A stretch of 59,962 nucleotides of DNA from Chlorobiota bacterium (GCA_022616535.1 JAKEEM010000060.1:1-59962); one strand, 5' to 3'; counted from the stretch's first letter, positions 24,221 to 34,543 are shown. Notes: generated by a model not told the origin, from the letters alone. Program-made: numbers and translations.

Positions 24221-25284
24221 ATATCCTTTTAATTGTAAATGAGCTCAGATTTGCCTGCGGTGTGACAAATCATATTTTTCACTTATCAAAAGGATTATTA
24301 AAAGCAAATAAAGTAAAAATCTGGATAATATGCGGGGGTGGAAGCGGATTAGATAAATTTAAGAATTTGAATATAATATTAACCGTTGATAAAAGGTTTC
24401 TCCACACAGAAAGAAATATTGTTAATTATGTTTCAGCCATCGGCTTTCTGGTAAACTTTATCAAAAAAAACAAAATACAAATTGTTCATCCACATACTCA
24501 TTACGCTGCTAATATTTCCAGAAACGCTTCTAAGTTCATCAAAATTAAAACCATACAAACCAATCACGGACTTCTTCAAACAAAGGGAATTTTAAAACAT
24601 TTTTCAGCTGAAAAATATATTGCAATTAATGAGCATATTTATAATTATATCTTAGAAAACAAGATTGCTAAAAGCCAAAATGTAAAATTTATTAGGTGCG
24701 GAATTCCAATTCCAAAGGAATTTCCTCAAAAGGATTACTCAAAAATAAAAATTATTGCCGCTTCCAGACTTGACTTTGAAAAAGGATTGGATATTTTTAT
24801 CAACGCAGTCTCCAAGTTGAAGGATGAAGTTAAAACAAAGGCAGAGTTTTACATTGCCGGTGAGGGTGAATGTGAATCTGAGCTAAGAAAATTGAATCGT
24901 CAGAAAAATTCCGGGATTCAATTTCTTGGCATCGTTAAAGATATGTATAAACTACTTTCAGAAACGCATATATTTGTTTATCCCTCAAGGTCGAATTCCG
25001 AGGGATTTCCGGCCGTAATAACCGAAGCCGGAGCAACGGGTAACTTATTGATAAGCTCAAATTTTGGCGGCTCGGAATATGTAATTGAAAATAATAAAGA
25101 TGGTTTAATATTCAGCCAAAACAATTATACAGATCTAAAAAATGTTCTAAGCATGGTTTTAGAAAATTATAAAAAGTTTATTCCATTGTCACTAAATTTT
25201 TATAAAAAGGCAAAGAAATGGTTTGACTTAGATACTATGATAAACCAACATATCGAGCTTTACAAAGAATGCCTAAAAAAATAA
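24217..25284 (+). CDS. GT4-family glycosyltransferase
   Basis: 355 residues, GT-B fold. The N-terminus MNILLIVNELRFACGVTNHIFHLSKGL carries the acceptor-side Gly loop, and IVHPHTHYAANISR follows. The donor side has AASRLDFEKGLDIFINAVSKL, then FVYPSRSNSEGFPAVITEAGATG (the EGFP...E signature of GT4). Starts by ATGA overlap with the previous gene and overlaps the GT2 gene by 16 nt. Similar at its N-terminus to the gene at 27859 (both NxLFACG or NYACG), so the two may be paralogues. Confidence 0.88.
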   Translation: MNILLIVNELRFACGVTNHIFHLSKGLLKANKVKIWIICGGGSGLDKFKNLNIILTVDKRFLHTERNIVNYVSAIGFLVNFIKKNKIQIVHPHTHYAANISRNASKFIKIKTIQTNHGLLQTKGILKHFSAEKYIAINEHIYNYILENKIAKSQNVKFIRCGIPIPKEFPQKDYSKIKIIAASRLDFEKGLDIFINAVSKLKDEVKTKAEFYIAGEGECESELRKLNRQKNSGIQFLGIVKDMYKLLSETHIFVYPSRSNSEGFPAVITEAGATGNLLISSNFGGSEYVIENNKDGLIFSQNNYTDLKNVLSMVLENYKKFIPLSLNFYKKAKKWFDLDTMINQHIELYKECLKK

Positions 25285-26225
25285 ACGATATTACAGTCTT
25301 AATGGCTGCTTATAATTGCGCCGAGTACATAGGTCATTCAATTAAGAGTATCCTGAACCAAACTTATAAGGAATTCGAATTTATAATTATTGATGACGGC
25401 TCAATGGATAATACTGAGGAAATAGTAAGCGGCTTTAAAGATTCCAGAATAATTTACAAGAAAACAAATAATAAAGGAACTTCAGCTGCATTGAATTATG
25501 GCTTAAAGCTCGCAAGCGGTGAGTGGATAGCAAGGATAGACGCAGATGATTTAAATATCCCATCAAGACTTGAGATGCAGACGAATTTTCTAAATGGAAA
25601 CCCTGAATATGATTTTGTCTCAAGCTGGTCAGTTTACTTTAAATCACCTAGCAAAATTTTATTTCTTTTAAGAGAACCCATAACCCACAGCCAAATTTAT
25701 AAATACTTGAACTTGCATAATCCCTTGAATCAATCCGGAATAATGTACAGGAAGAAAATCATAAAAAAAGAAGGATATAACGAATCGTTTAGAAATAATG
25801 AAGACTTTGAGCTATTTTACAGAATAAGGGACAAAGTAAGGTTTTATAATATACCTGAGTTTTTGGTTTATACAAGGGTAAGACCTGAATCGAAATCCAA
25901 TTTAAATGAAAACAGCAATGTCTATGAAATGCTGTTTAACCCCGCATTCAAAAATTTGATTGAGGCTAAATCAAAAGGTGAACATTTTTACTGGGCAAGT
26001 ACATTAGCGTGGATTAATTTTTTTTACGGCAATAGAAAAGATGCAAGGGGCTATTTAAAAAAATCAGGTTCCTTAAAAAACTGGGTAGCTTATCTTGCAA
26101 CATTTCTTCCAGATAAATATTTTTACAAGCTAATTGATTTAAGATTAAGATACAGGTTGCAAAATATTTTCAGAAGTAAAAAGTATTATAAAAATGAATT
26201 ACGAATACTTTTAACATCAAAGTGA
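25269..26225 (+). CDS. GT2-family glycosyltransferase
   Basis: 318 residues. GT-A fold with VLMAAYNCAEYIGHSIKSIL at the start, FIIIDDGSMDNTEEI (nucleotide-binding Asp), and GEWIARIDADDLNIPSRL, the DxD motif of GT2. A later NNEDFELFYRI gives the catalytic ED. It probably transfers a sugar from a nucleotide donor on the cytoplasmic face. Overlaps both neighbours (16 nt and 4 nt). Confidence 0.92.
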   Translation: MPKKINDITVLMAAYNCAEYIGHSIKSILNQTYKEFEFIIIDDGSMDNTEEIVSGFKDSRIIYKKTNNKGTSAALNYGLKLASGEWIARIDADDLNIPSRLEMQTNFLNGNPEYDFVSSWSVYFKSPSKILFLLREPITHSQIYKYLNLHNPLNQSGIMYRKKIIKKEGYNESFRNNEDFELFYRIRDKVRFYNIPEFLVYTRVRPESKSNLNENSNVYEMLFNPAFKNLIEAKSKGEHFYWASTLAWINFFYGNRKDARGYLKKSGSLKNWVAYLATFLPDKYFYKLIDLRLRYRLQNIFRSKKYYKNELRILLTSK

Positions 26226-27862
26226 AAGATAACAAGAAATTTACAATTTATGTTTTTATAATTTATTTAATCTTTGCAGTAGCATTATACTTTATAGGTT
26301 ATTTTAAAATCGGGTTACTTTCCGATGACTATCTGAACTTTTATGATGCTTTAAATTCAAACTTAAATCAAAAAATAACCGGGCAGCTGCCCTTTACAAA
26401 TACTTTCCACACGAGGCCATTTTATTATTTATCGCTCGAAAAAAGTGTTTGGTTACATGATTTACTGGGATTCGGTTATGATGATTTCATTTGGTACAGA
26501 GTTCAAAATCTTGTTCTGTTATTATTAATCTCATATATAGCCGGACGGATTGTTTTGCTGATAACAAATAAATTATCCATTTCACTGATTGCAGCATTAA
26601 CAATTATAATTTTTCCAAATAACTTAAATAATATCTGCTGGACCGCAGGCAGGGTTGACTTGCTGTGTGCTCTATTTTATGCAATAGCAATCTACTTGTT
26701 ATATCTATACTTAAACCGTAAACACTTACTTCTTTTATCTGGGATAATCGTGTTCTTTCTACTGGCACTGATGACGAAAGAACTTGCAATAACATTGCCT
26801 GCTGTTCTTGTTTTAATGGCTTATTTTACAAATGGAAAAGAGGCGCTTCGCAACAATAAATCTGTTTTTATTTCTTTATTTGGCATATTGGGTTTATATA
26901 TTATATTTAAGGTGTTTCTGCTCAGTAATGATTTGCTTGAAATCGCCACACTATACCAGTCTGGCCCCTTATCAAATGCTCCCGGCGTTTTCTCAAGGGG
27001 AATCATTTCCCTAACCATCCCTTTGGACTACCTAACATTAAATTTATACTTACAAACCCACAACAAAATAGTTTTTTTATATTTGCTTTCTTTATATGGA
27101 GCTTTATTTTATTTGGTATGGATTTTAATGAAAACTGAAGACTATAAATATATATTTCAGATTATCTTACTTACTTTATTTATGCTTGCCCCATATGCAT
27201 TAATAGGCTACATAAGACCACAGATGATAATGCTTCCTTTTATAATAATTACTATACATTTATTGTGGGTTTATAGCCTCAAAGGAAAAGACAAACTGAA
27301 TTTTAATAAACACATATTTAAAGTTTTATATTTTATTGCATTGATATTCTGGGTTTATTGGAGTTATCTGGTTATCAGCGATTGGAAAACATCTTACGAA
27401 AAAGGGAAAGCCATAGCTGATAATCTGCTTAAACTTAATATAGAATCCGCCAGGCATACAATAATAATAGGCAACCCTGGAAGATTCAAACAAACTTTTA
27501 TGTTCGATAAGCTCACGGGGTCATACAACTTCTGGAAGGAAAAAACCTTTACAATAAAAGATACTATCAATGATGTAGTTCAAACTGGTGCATTAGAAGA
27601 AAATTCAATTGGAGCAAAATTTGACCTGAAAAAAATTAAGACTAACGAATTCGAAATAAGAACAATATCCGGTTACCAATTTTTTTACATTGAAGGCCTA
27701 ACAGGAGATAAATTAAGCAGAGGATTTAAAAATCAGGACATGGATGTAGAATTTACCGAATTCGACAACATGAATAAACCCATAAAAATGAAACTTAAAT
27801 TACTATCTGAAAACGTTGATTGCTACCTTGCCGACAATTTAAGTTTTATCAAGATTTATTGA
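26222..27862 (+). CDS. Multi-pass membrane protein, GT-C-like glycosyltransferase
   Basis: 546 residues with about ten or eleven transmembrane helices and a C-terminal soluble part of about 130 residues. The first loop reads LLSDDYLNFYDAL and then TNTFHTRPFYYLSLE; an acidic pair in the first extracytoplasmic loop is the mark of GT-C enzymes that use lipid-linked sugars (PMT/ArnT/GT39-like). CWTAGRVDLLCALFYA follows in the next loop. GTG start in a GTGA overlap with the GT2 gene. It may modify the lipid-linked glycan, or transfer it, in the periplasm. The assignment rests on topology and motifs. Confidence 0.6.
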   Translation: MKDNKKFTIYVFIIYLIFAVALYFIGYFKIGLLSDDYLNFYDALNSNLNQKITGQLPFTNTFHTRPFYYLSLEKSVWLHDLLGFGYDDFIWYRVQNLVLLLLISYIAGRIVLLITNKLSISLIAALTIIIFPNNLNNICWTAGRVDLLCALFYAIAIYLLYLYLNRKHLLLLSGIIVFFLLALMTKELAITLPAVLVLMAYFTNGKEALRNNKSVFISLFGILGLYIIFKVFLLSNDLLEIATLYQSGPLSNAPGVFSRGIISLTIPLDYLTLNLYLQTHNKIVFLYLLSLYGALFYLVWILMKTEDYKYIFQIILLTLFMLAPYALIGYIRPQMIMLPFIIITIHLLWVYSLKGKDKLNFNKHIFKVLYFIALIFWVYWSYLVISDWKTSYEKGKAIADNLLKLNIESARHTIIIGNPGRFKQTFMFDKLTGSYNFWKEKTFTIKDTINDVVQTGALEENSIGAKFDLKKIKTNEFEIRTISGYQFFYIEGLTGDKLSRGFKNQDMDVEFTEFDNMNKPIKMKLKLLSENVDCYLADNLSFIKIY

Positions 27863-28929
27863 GTTTAAACATACTTCACATAACGCCGGATTTCAATTAT
27901 GCCTGCGGGCGCTCTTATTATGTTTACCAGATTATAAAACATTTTAACAAAAAAAACAATGTTTTCCTGATAACAAACGGCGGTGACTCCCTTGAGCGGC
28001 TGGAAAAACTTAATATAAACTACGAAATCATAAAAAGCCTTAAATCAAAAAATCCGATATTACTTGCTAAAAATATAAGGAAAATAAAGAATTTTATTGA
28101 TTCTTACAAAATTGATATCATCCATACCCACCATAGGTATTGCGAGCTAATAGCGATTCAAGCTGCTAAGCTGATAAAGCATAATAAAACAAATACAGTA
28201 TTAACAGCCCTAAGCCTGGTAAAGAGAAAATATAATGTCGAATATAAGTCTGATAAAATAATAGCAGTTAGCAATTGTGTAAAAAAAATGCTGATAAAGA
28301 AATTTAAAGTCGATGAAAATAAAATTTTATTAATTCCGAATTTTACAGATACAGACGAACTCCGAAAAACCAATAAACGTGTCCCTTTAAAAAAAGGAAA
28401 GTTTTACAATATTTTAGCCGTGGGCAGATTCCACGCTGAAAAAAATTTCGAGCTTCTTCTAAAGGCTTTGAATATTCTGCAGGACAAAAAAATCCAGCTG
28501 ATTCTAATCGGTGAAGGAGAGAACCTTTTTGTATACAAGAAATACATAAACAGCTATAAATTAAATGCTGAAATAATCCCGCCTCAAAAAAGCCTTACGC
28601 AGTTCTTTTCAATTGCAGATTTATGCGTTCTTCCCTCTATAAGAGATCCCTTCCCTAATTTTATGCTTCAAAGCGGATTGCATAAAAAACCGTTCATTGG
28701 GTCAAATGTTGATGGAATTGCTGAACTAATTAAAAGCAAAAAAAACGGACTTATATTTGAAAGTCAAAATGAAAAAGACCTTGCCGAAAAAATAAAATTT
28801 ATGATGAGAAACAGAAATCTAGCTAAAAAATATGCCGTGAAACTCCATTATGATGTCATTAAAAACTATACACAAAAAAACGTTATCCCAAAAATCAGTA
28901 GAATATATAATGAGCTTGTAAAATCCTAA
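27859..28929 (+). CDS. GT4-family glycosyltransferase
   Basis: About 356 residues from the TTG at 27859, which overlaps the previous stop as TTGA. This start matches the family N-terminus LNILHITPDFNYACGRSYY. The frame stays open upstream to 27820 but that part is shadow sequence. The donor side has AVGRFHAEKNFELLLKAL and LPSIRDPFPNFMLQSG, in place of the usual EGFP...E; the first Glu is Asp here. The donor sugar is unknown. Next gene 26 bp on. Confidence 0.82.
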   Translation: MSLNILHITPDFNYACGRSYYVYQIIKHFNKKNNVFLITNGGDSLERLEKLNINYEIIKSLKSKNPILLAKNIRKIKNFIDSYKIDIIHTHHRYCELIAIQAAKLIKHNKTNTVLTALSLVKRKYNVEYKSDKIIAVSNCVKKMLIKKFKVDENKILLIPNFTDTDELRKTNKRVPLKKGKFYNILAVGRFHAEKNFELLLKALNILQDKKIQLILIGEGENLFVYKKYINSYKLNAEIIPPQKSLTQFFSIADLCVLPSIRDPFPNFMLQSGLHKKPFIGSNVDGIAELIKSKKNGLIFESQNEKDLAEKIKFMMRNRNLAKKYAVKLHYDVIKNYTQKNVIPKISRIYNELVKS

Positions 28930-28955
28930 ACTATGGAAGGAGCCAATTTAAGAAA

Positions 28956-29678
28956 TTGGAGATATTTGGCGTCAAATTTAATAATATTACTTATAATGAA
29001 TTATCGGATGCAATCTGCGCTTCAATCGAAGGAAATAGTAAAATTTTGATAACTTACGCAAATGCCCATACCTTAAATAAATCATATGCGAATAAAACTC
29101 TAATAAACACCGTCAACTCTTTCGATATTGTTCACCCTGATGGCATTGGGATTTATTTAGCATCAAAAATTCTTTATAAAAAGAATTGTCTGAATAAAAG
29201 GTTCACTGGCTCGGACTTCTACCCAATTTTCGCAGAAGAAGCTATTAAGAACAAATGGAAGGTGTTTTTCTTCGGCCATGATAATGAGACTCTGAACAAA
29301 ATTAAATTGAACTATCCGGACTTAATAATTTCTGGGTTAAAAGAAGGGTACCAATTCAATGATAATGAAGTAATTAACTCTGTTAATAGCTCAGAAACTG
29401 ATGTATTAATTATAGGTTTCGGTTTTCCGAAACAGGAACAATGGATTTACGAAAATAAGGATAGGCTTAAATGTAAAGTAATCTTGGCAGTCGGTGAAGG
29501 AATTAAAGTTTTTGCGGGCACTAAAATCAGAGGTCCCGGATTTATAAGAGCTTTGGGCTTGGAATGGCTTGTTAGGTTTTTTGCAAATCCTATCAAATTT
29601 TTTAGCAGGTATATCACTGGAAACCCGATATTTTTATGCAGGATTATTATCTTAAAAATGCGTAATTTTGGCAGATGA
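28956..29678 (+). CDS. WecG/TagA/CpsF-family glycosyltransferase (GT26)
   Basis: 240 residues. Signatures are ILITYANAHTLNKSY, DIVHPDGIGIYLASKI (the catalytic Asp region), RFTGSDFYPIFAEEA, FFFGHDNETLNKI, IIGFGFPKQEQWI and RALGLEWLVRFFANP. Members add N-acetylmannosamine-type or similar sugars to lipid-linked GlcNAc and are peripheral membrane enzymes. The start is TTG, with GGAAGGAG (28935-28942) as a ribosome site 13 nt before it. Its stop overlaps the porU start (ATGA), so the last glycan gene and the T9SS sortase are translationally coupled. Confidence 0.9.
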   Translation: MEIFGVKFNNITYNELSDAICASIEGNSKILITYANAHTLNKSYANKTLINTVNSFDIVHPDGIGIYLASKILYKKNCLNKRFTGSDFYPIFAEEAIKNKWKVFFFGHDNETLNKIKLNYPDLIISGLKEGYQFNDNEVINSVNSSETDVLIIGFGFPKQEQWIYENKDRLKCKVILAVGEGIKVFAGTKIRGPGFIRALGLEWLVRFFANPIKFFSRYITGNPIFLCRIIILKMRNFGR

Positions 29679-32600
29679 TTTTAAAAAAATTGTCGCTCAG
29701 AATCGCAATTTTCACCATCCTTGCATCAGTTACTTATTCCCAAAATTATAACTGGATTATTCCAAATAAAACTTATTTAAAGCTGTTCGTCAACGAAGAT
29801 GCAGTTTATAGAATTACACGGACAGAATTCACACAGGCGGGGATTAACACAAATAATATCGACCCCCGCACAGTGAAGGTTTATTATAAAGGGCAAGAGA
29901 TACCTATTTATTTTGAAGGTGAACAAGACGGAACATTTGATGCCAACGACTTTATCGATTTTTATGGTGAAAGAAATCACGGCGGAATAACAAATACTTA
30001 TTTAGCAAGCTTCGGACCAACAACTTTGCATTATACAACGGATGAATATTATAATTCATATTCCGATACGAACGTTTATTGGGTCGGTTGGGACGGAACA
30101 AACGGACTGAGGTTCAATATTTCAACTTACTTCGTTCAAAATGAATATTCACAAAATTTTTCATTTGAAAAGCTTCATTTTGAAAAAGATTCATTGTACT
30201 CTCCCGGCGAAACTGTAAATCCAAATGCGGATTTCAGGTATTTCAACAATGAAAAAATCTCCGGAGAAGGGTGGTATTGGAGAAATTTAACTTCGCAGCA
30301 CGGTTATTCCGTAAGCTCTGCTTTTACAATTCCACTCTTATTCTCGCTGCCTCAATTATGTACTTTCAGAATTTTTGCATACCCTAATTCCAAAGATACT
30401 GTTTTTAATGAACACAGGCTTGTCCTAAGGATAAATTCAACTATTATTGCAACAATTTCTAAAAATGATTATGAGCGGTTTGATACAACTGTAACTTTTT
30501 CAAGTTCGCTTTTAACTTCATCAACCAATAACGTTAGTGTTACTTATTCACCCATAATCGGAAATCCTAATATTACTCCAAGCTTATACTTTGATTTAAT
30601 TGAGCTTACCTATCCTAAAATTTTTAAATTTCAAAATGGCAGTTGTAAAATAACTTTATCAGGGTCCGACTCTTCTTCGACGTTATTCAAAATAACCGGA
30701 TTTAGCGCAGCAAATCCCGTTTCTATATATGATAAAAAGAATAATATCAAGATTACAAATATAAGCTCAAATTTCGATACTCTATTTTTTACAGGCAAAA
30801 AAAACGGTGAGTTTGAAGTTGTAAATCAGAACATAACCAAAAGACCTTTTAGAATCGAGCCAAGGCAAGTTCCAAACCTCGTATCGAGCACAAATGGAGC
30901 TGATTATCTTGTAATCTATAACAGGCTGTTTGAATCACATGCAGAACAGCTTCGCTCACACAGGCAATCAAGAGACAATTTTCGTTCAGTTAAAGCTTCA
31001 GTTGATGATATTATTGATATTTTCAATTACGGACTTACTGACCCTGTAGCAATAAGGCGGTTTGTAAAGCATGTTTATGATAATTGGCAGGCTCCAAAAG
31101 TAAGGTTTGTATGTCTCTTCGGAAGGGGTTCGCTTGACCCTAAAAATAACCGCATCCAGCAAAGTTTTTATAAGAATCTTATTCCTGTTTACGGCTATCC
31201 TCTCACTGACGGGTATTTTGTAAACTTTAACTTAAACGGATTTACTTATGATAAACAGGTCTCCGTCGGGAGGATACCAGCATACACACAGCTGGAAGCG
31301 CAGGATATAGTTAATAAAATAATCAATTATGATAACGAGCCACTTGATAACTGGATAAAAGCATTTTTAATGATTACGGGCGGTCCGAACAGAAATGAGC
31401 AATTGCAGTTTCAGGCACAGTCTAATTTATTGATTAACAGTTATATAAATCCCCCGCCGATTTCCGGAGACGCACACAAAATTTATAGGAATGATTCTGC
31501 AGGAGGGATTACTTTCAACTACGCTGACTCAATAAAAAGAGAAATCAACAGGGGGGGATTAATAATTAACTTCATTGGGCACGCTGCAAGCCAGGATTGG
31601 GAACTTGGACTTGAAGACCCGCTGACTCTCTCAAATGGGAACAGACTTCCGCTGGTTCTGAGCATGACCTGTTTTACAGGGAGAAATTCCGAACCGAACT
31701 TCAGGGGATTCGGAGAGAAATTTATTTACGCTCAAAACAGGGGTGCTGTCGGATTTTTGGGAAGTACTGGCTGGAGCTTTGCCAGCGCAGGAAATGACCT
31801 GAACAAATACATATTTCAGGGATTTGCTCAGGATACACTTAGGCGAATTGGTGAGTTAGTCAAGTATGCATCAAACAGGCTTGCACCTGATTCGGCAAAT
31901 TTCCAGGTAAGAAATATGATTAATTGCTATGACTTGCTCGGAGACCCTGCTTCCAAGCTTATACTGCCATCTACTCCTGAGTTTGTTATTGGTCAAACCG
32001 ATTACAGAATTTCCAATCCTTATCCAATTACTGGTGAACAGGTAAACCTGACGATTTATCCCAAAAATCTCGGAACATTTGCAAAAGACTGCTTAATCAG
32101 GTTTGAAATTCTAAAAAACGGCGGACCCTATAGACATAAAGATACCCTAATTGCAAACTTTGCGTATTCGGATACCGCCTCATATATCTTCAGCATCGAC
32201 ACAATCGGAAATTATTCACTAAAGGTAACTCTGGATTATGACGACAGATATCCGCAGGAGATACCGACAAATAATATTTTGATTCTTCCTTTGCCGCTCA
32301 GAAATATCTCATATACTCCGCTAAAGCCAATTAGAAACTCAGTTATCAGGAATGATACGGTAGAATTCGTTGGTCTGAACCCTCAAATTGACCCAACAAG
32401 AAACAGCATAAAAATAATATTGCAGGTCGATACCTCAAGAACATTCCCAAATCCATTGCTGACTTATACTAATACCAGTGTTTCCGGAGTTGCAACCAAA
32501 GTCAAATACAGGATTCCCGTTCCTGACTCAAACATTGTTTATTTCTGGAGAACAAATTCAATAATAAATAATGACAGCACAGGCTGGAGTGAAACAATGA

Positions 32601-34543
32601 GATTTGTTTATAATCCCTTGGTAAGTTCTGAATTTTCACGTTCGTTTTTTAATGATTCGGTTGTAACCATATATACAAAATTAAGAAACCAATATGATAA
32701 TATGGATATTTCTAACCTTGTCTATAGCGGAACCGGTTTTGAGTTAACCAATTATTCCGGGCAACTGCAGGTTAAATCATTCGGGAGCAACGGAAGTGAA
32801 GCATCTTATTTTATTATAAATAATTTTACTTTATACGCTGACGGCGGACAAAATACAGGATTAAACATTGTAAAAGTAAGAAGATTGACTGGTAATGTTT
32901 TAGAGTTTAAAAATTTCCGAATGTCAACACCCACTTCGTCCGATTCAGTTCTCAATTTTTTAAATACTTTTGACACCACTCATTTTGTAATGATAGGAAT
33001 AGCTACCCACGTTTCTCCTTCAGACAGCCTTCGACAAACGGCTAAAAATAAAATTAAACAGTTTGGCAGTGTATATGCTGATTCCATCAAGAGATTCGAC
33101 TCCTTCGATTCATGGGCATTTATTGGCTACCTTGGGGCTTTGTCTCAAAATGCTCCTGAACAGTTTCACAGGTATTCTTCCAACAATACATGGACCCCTT
33201 CATTTGCTTCATTAAATCCGACTTTTATCAGCACATTCGGAACAATTAACTTCTCAATAGGTCCTGCGCACAGGTGGAAATATTTTTCATGGGACAGGTT
33301 ATTAAATCCCAATTCTTACGTAAACTATGATGTAATTGGTATCAATACAACAGATGATTCCACTATATTTTATTCAAATTTAACCTTTAACACGTTTGTA
33401 AATTTAGATACTCTTAACAGCTTTCAATATCCTAATTTAAGATTAATAGCAAAACTTACAATAGATACACTCGGCGGGCTGTTATCGCCGCTTTTTAAAT
33501 CAATGTTTCTTAAATACACTCCTCCCGCTGAAATAATACCAGACAATTACTCCATTGTTAAAAGTGATTCCATAGTGCAGGAAGGCGCTCAGGTCACTTT
33601 CTCTGTAAAAACATACAATGTCGGCTATGTGCCGGCAGGAACGGTAATTTATAAATGGACTGCTAATGCTCCAAGCGGACTTGTTGTTTTGAAATCCGAT
33701 ACAGTTTATTCCCCCCTTGATATTGATAGCGTTAGGGTATCAACAGTAACATTCAGCACGCAGGGTTTAAGAAATCAGAACTTAACTGTTGACACGGTTG
33801 AAATTAATTTCGAGGTTTCAATGCTTGGAAATCAAAACGATTATTATCCTTTCAACAATTTTGCATTTAGTAATATAATTGTCACAGGTGATTCTACAGG
33901 TCCTTCAATAGAAGTAACATACGATGGAGAGAAAATTTTAAACGGAGACCTAATTCCATCCAAGCCCGAAATTGTATTTAAATTTTTTGACGACGGCAAG
34001 CTTGATTATACAATTGATGACACTTCGAGCATTTTTATTAAGCTTGACGGAAGAAGGTTATACTACAACTCAGGCGGACAGCCGAACCCTGAGTTAAACT
34101 TTGATGCTGTGAATAGCGGAAACCTTAAAACCATTGTAACTTATAAACCAATTCTTAGCGAAGGCAGCCACCAGTTACAGTATATAGGAGGCGACAAGGA
34201 CGGAAACAGGGATACTGTGATAAATGATGTATACGTAAGCTATGCTTTTACTGTGAAGAACTTGTTTAATTATCCAAATCCAATGAGAAGCGATACATAT
34301 TTTACGTTTAATTTATTTTCGTCTAAAGCTCCCCAAAGCTGCAAAATCAAAATTTTTACGGTTGCAGGGAGACTTATAAAAGATATCAGCGCTCCCGCAA
34401 AGGTTGGCTTTAACCATATATATTGGGACGGAAAAGATAATGACGGCGAAAATATGGCAAACGGTATTTATCTTTACAAATTAATTCTTGAAGATGAAGG
34501 GAAAATTGAAACTTCAATTCAAAAATTAGCTATATTAAGATAA
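29675..34543 (+). CDS. porU: Type IX secretion system sortase PorU (C25 gingipain-like protease)
   Basis: 1622 residues with signal peptide (1-22). The N-terminal region has PNKTYLKLFVNEDAVYRITR. The C25 domain (about 400-770) has catalytic H636 (NFIGHAAS) and C666 (LSMTCFTG), followed by RGAVGFLGSTGWS. Long beta-rich domains follow, and a FlgD-like Ig/sorting-type domain closes it (NYPNPMRSDTYFTF, with YLYKLILEDEG). PorU removes the C-terminal sorting domain of T9SS cargo and joins cargo to a surface glycan in Porphyromonas. It is longer than the roughly 1150-residue P. gingivalis protein. ATGA overlap with the GT26 gene; the next gene starts directly after the stop. Confidence 0.82.
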   Translation: MILKKLSLRIAIFTILASVTYSQNYNWIIPNKTYLKLFVNEDAVYRITRTEFTQAGINTNNIDPRTVKVYYKGQEIPIYFEGEQDGTFDANDFIDFYGERNHGGITNTYLASFGPTTLHYTTDEYYNSYSDTNVYWVGWDGTNGLRFNISTYFVQNEYSQNFSFEKLHFEKDSLYSPGETVNPNADFRYFNNEKISGEGWYWRNLTSQHGYSVSSAFTIPLLFSLPQLCTFRIFAYPNSKDTVFNEHRLVLRINSTIIATISKNDYERFDTTVTFSSSLLTSSTNNVSVTYSPIIGNPNITPSLYFDLIELTYPKIFKFQNGSCKITLSGSDSSSTLFKITGFSAANPVSIYDKKNNIKITNISSNFDTLFFTGKKNGEFEVVNQNITKRPFRIEPRQVPNLVSSTNGADYLVIYNRLFESHAEQLRSHRQSRDNFRSVKASVDDIIDIFNYGLTDPVAIRRFVKHVYDNWQAPKVRFVCLFGRGSLDPKNNRIQQSFYKNLIPVYGYPLTDGYFVNFNLNGFTYDKQVSVGRIPAYTQLEAQDIVNKIINYDNEPLDNWIKAFLMITGGPNRNEQLQFQAQSNLLINSYINPPPISGDAHKIYRNDSAGGITFNYADSIKREINRGGLIINFIGHAASQDWELGLEDPLTLSNGNRLPLVLSMTCFTGRNSEPNFRGFGEKFIYAQNRGAVGFLGSTGWSFASAGNDLNKYIFQGFAQDTLRRIGELVKYASNRLAPDSANFQVRNMINCYDLLGDPASKLILPSTPEFVIGQTDYRISNPYPITGEQVNLTIYPKNLGTFAKDCLIRFEILKNGGPYRHKDTLIANFAYSDTASYIFSIDTIGNYSLKVTLDYDDRYPQEIPTNNILILPLPLRNISYTPLKPIRNSVIRNDTVEFVGLNPQIDPTRNSIKIILQVDTSRTFPNPLLTYTNTSVSGVATKVKYRIPVPDSNIVYFWRTNSIINNDSTGWSETMRFVYNPLVSSEFSRSFFNDSVVTIYTKLRNQYDNMDISNLVYSGTGFELTNYSGQLQVKSFGSNGSEASYFIINNFTLYADGGQNTGLNIVKVRRLTGNVLEFKNFRMSTPTSSDSVLNFLNTFDTTHFVMIGIATHVSPSDSLRQTAKNKIKQFGSVYADSIKRFDSFDSWAFIGYLGALSQNAPEQFHRYSSNNTWTPSFASLNPTFISTFGTINFSIGPAHRWKYFSWDRLLNPNSYVNYDVIGINTTDDSTIFYSNLTFNTFVNLDTLNSFQYPNLRLIAKLTIDTLGGLLSPLFKSMFLKYTPPAEIIPDNYSIVKSDSIVQEGAQVTFSVKTYNVGYVPAGTVIYKWTANAPSGLVVLKSDTVYSPLDIDSVRVSTVTFSTQGLRNQNLTVDTVEINFEVSMLGNQNDYYPFNNFAFSNIIVTGDSTGPSIEVTYDGEKILNGDLIPSKPEIVFKFFDDGKLDYTIDDTSSIFIKLDGRRLYYNSGGQPNPELNFDAVNSGNLKTIVTYKPILSEGSHQLQYIGGDKDGNRDTVINDVYVSYAFTVKNLFNYPNPMRSDTYFTFNLFSSKAPQSCKIKIFTVAGRLIKDISAPAKVGFNHIYWDGKDNDGENMANGIYLYKLILEDEGKIETSIQKLAILR

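Noticed and set aside
27820-27858. Upstream TTG start for the third GT4 gene
   Set aside because: The extension overlaps the previous gene by 43 nt and matches nothing; the TTGA overlap at 27859 fits the family N-terminus.
21211-29678. Glycan cluster as a recent mobile island
   Set aside because: No integrase, IS or tRNA gene at its borders and base use like that of the neighbours; the Lys/Ile-rich proteins fit the whole AT-rich window.
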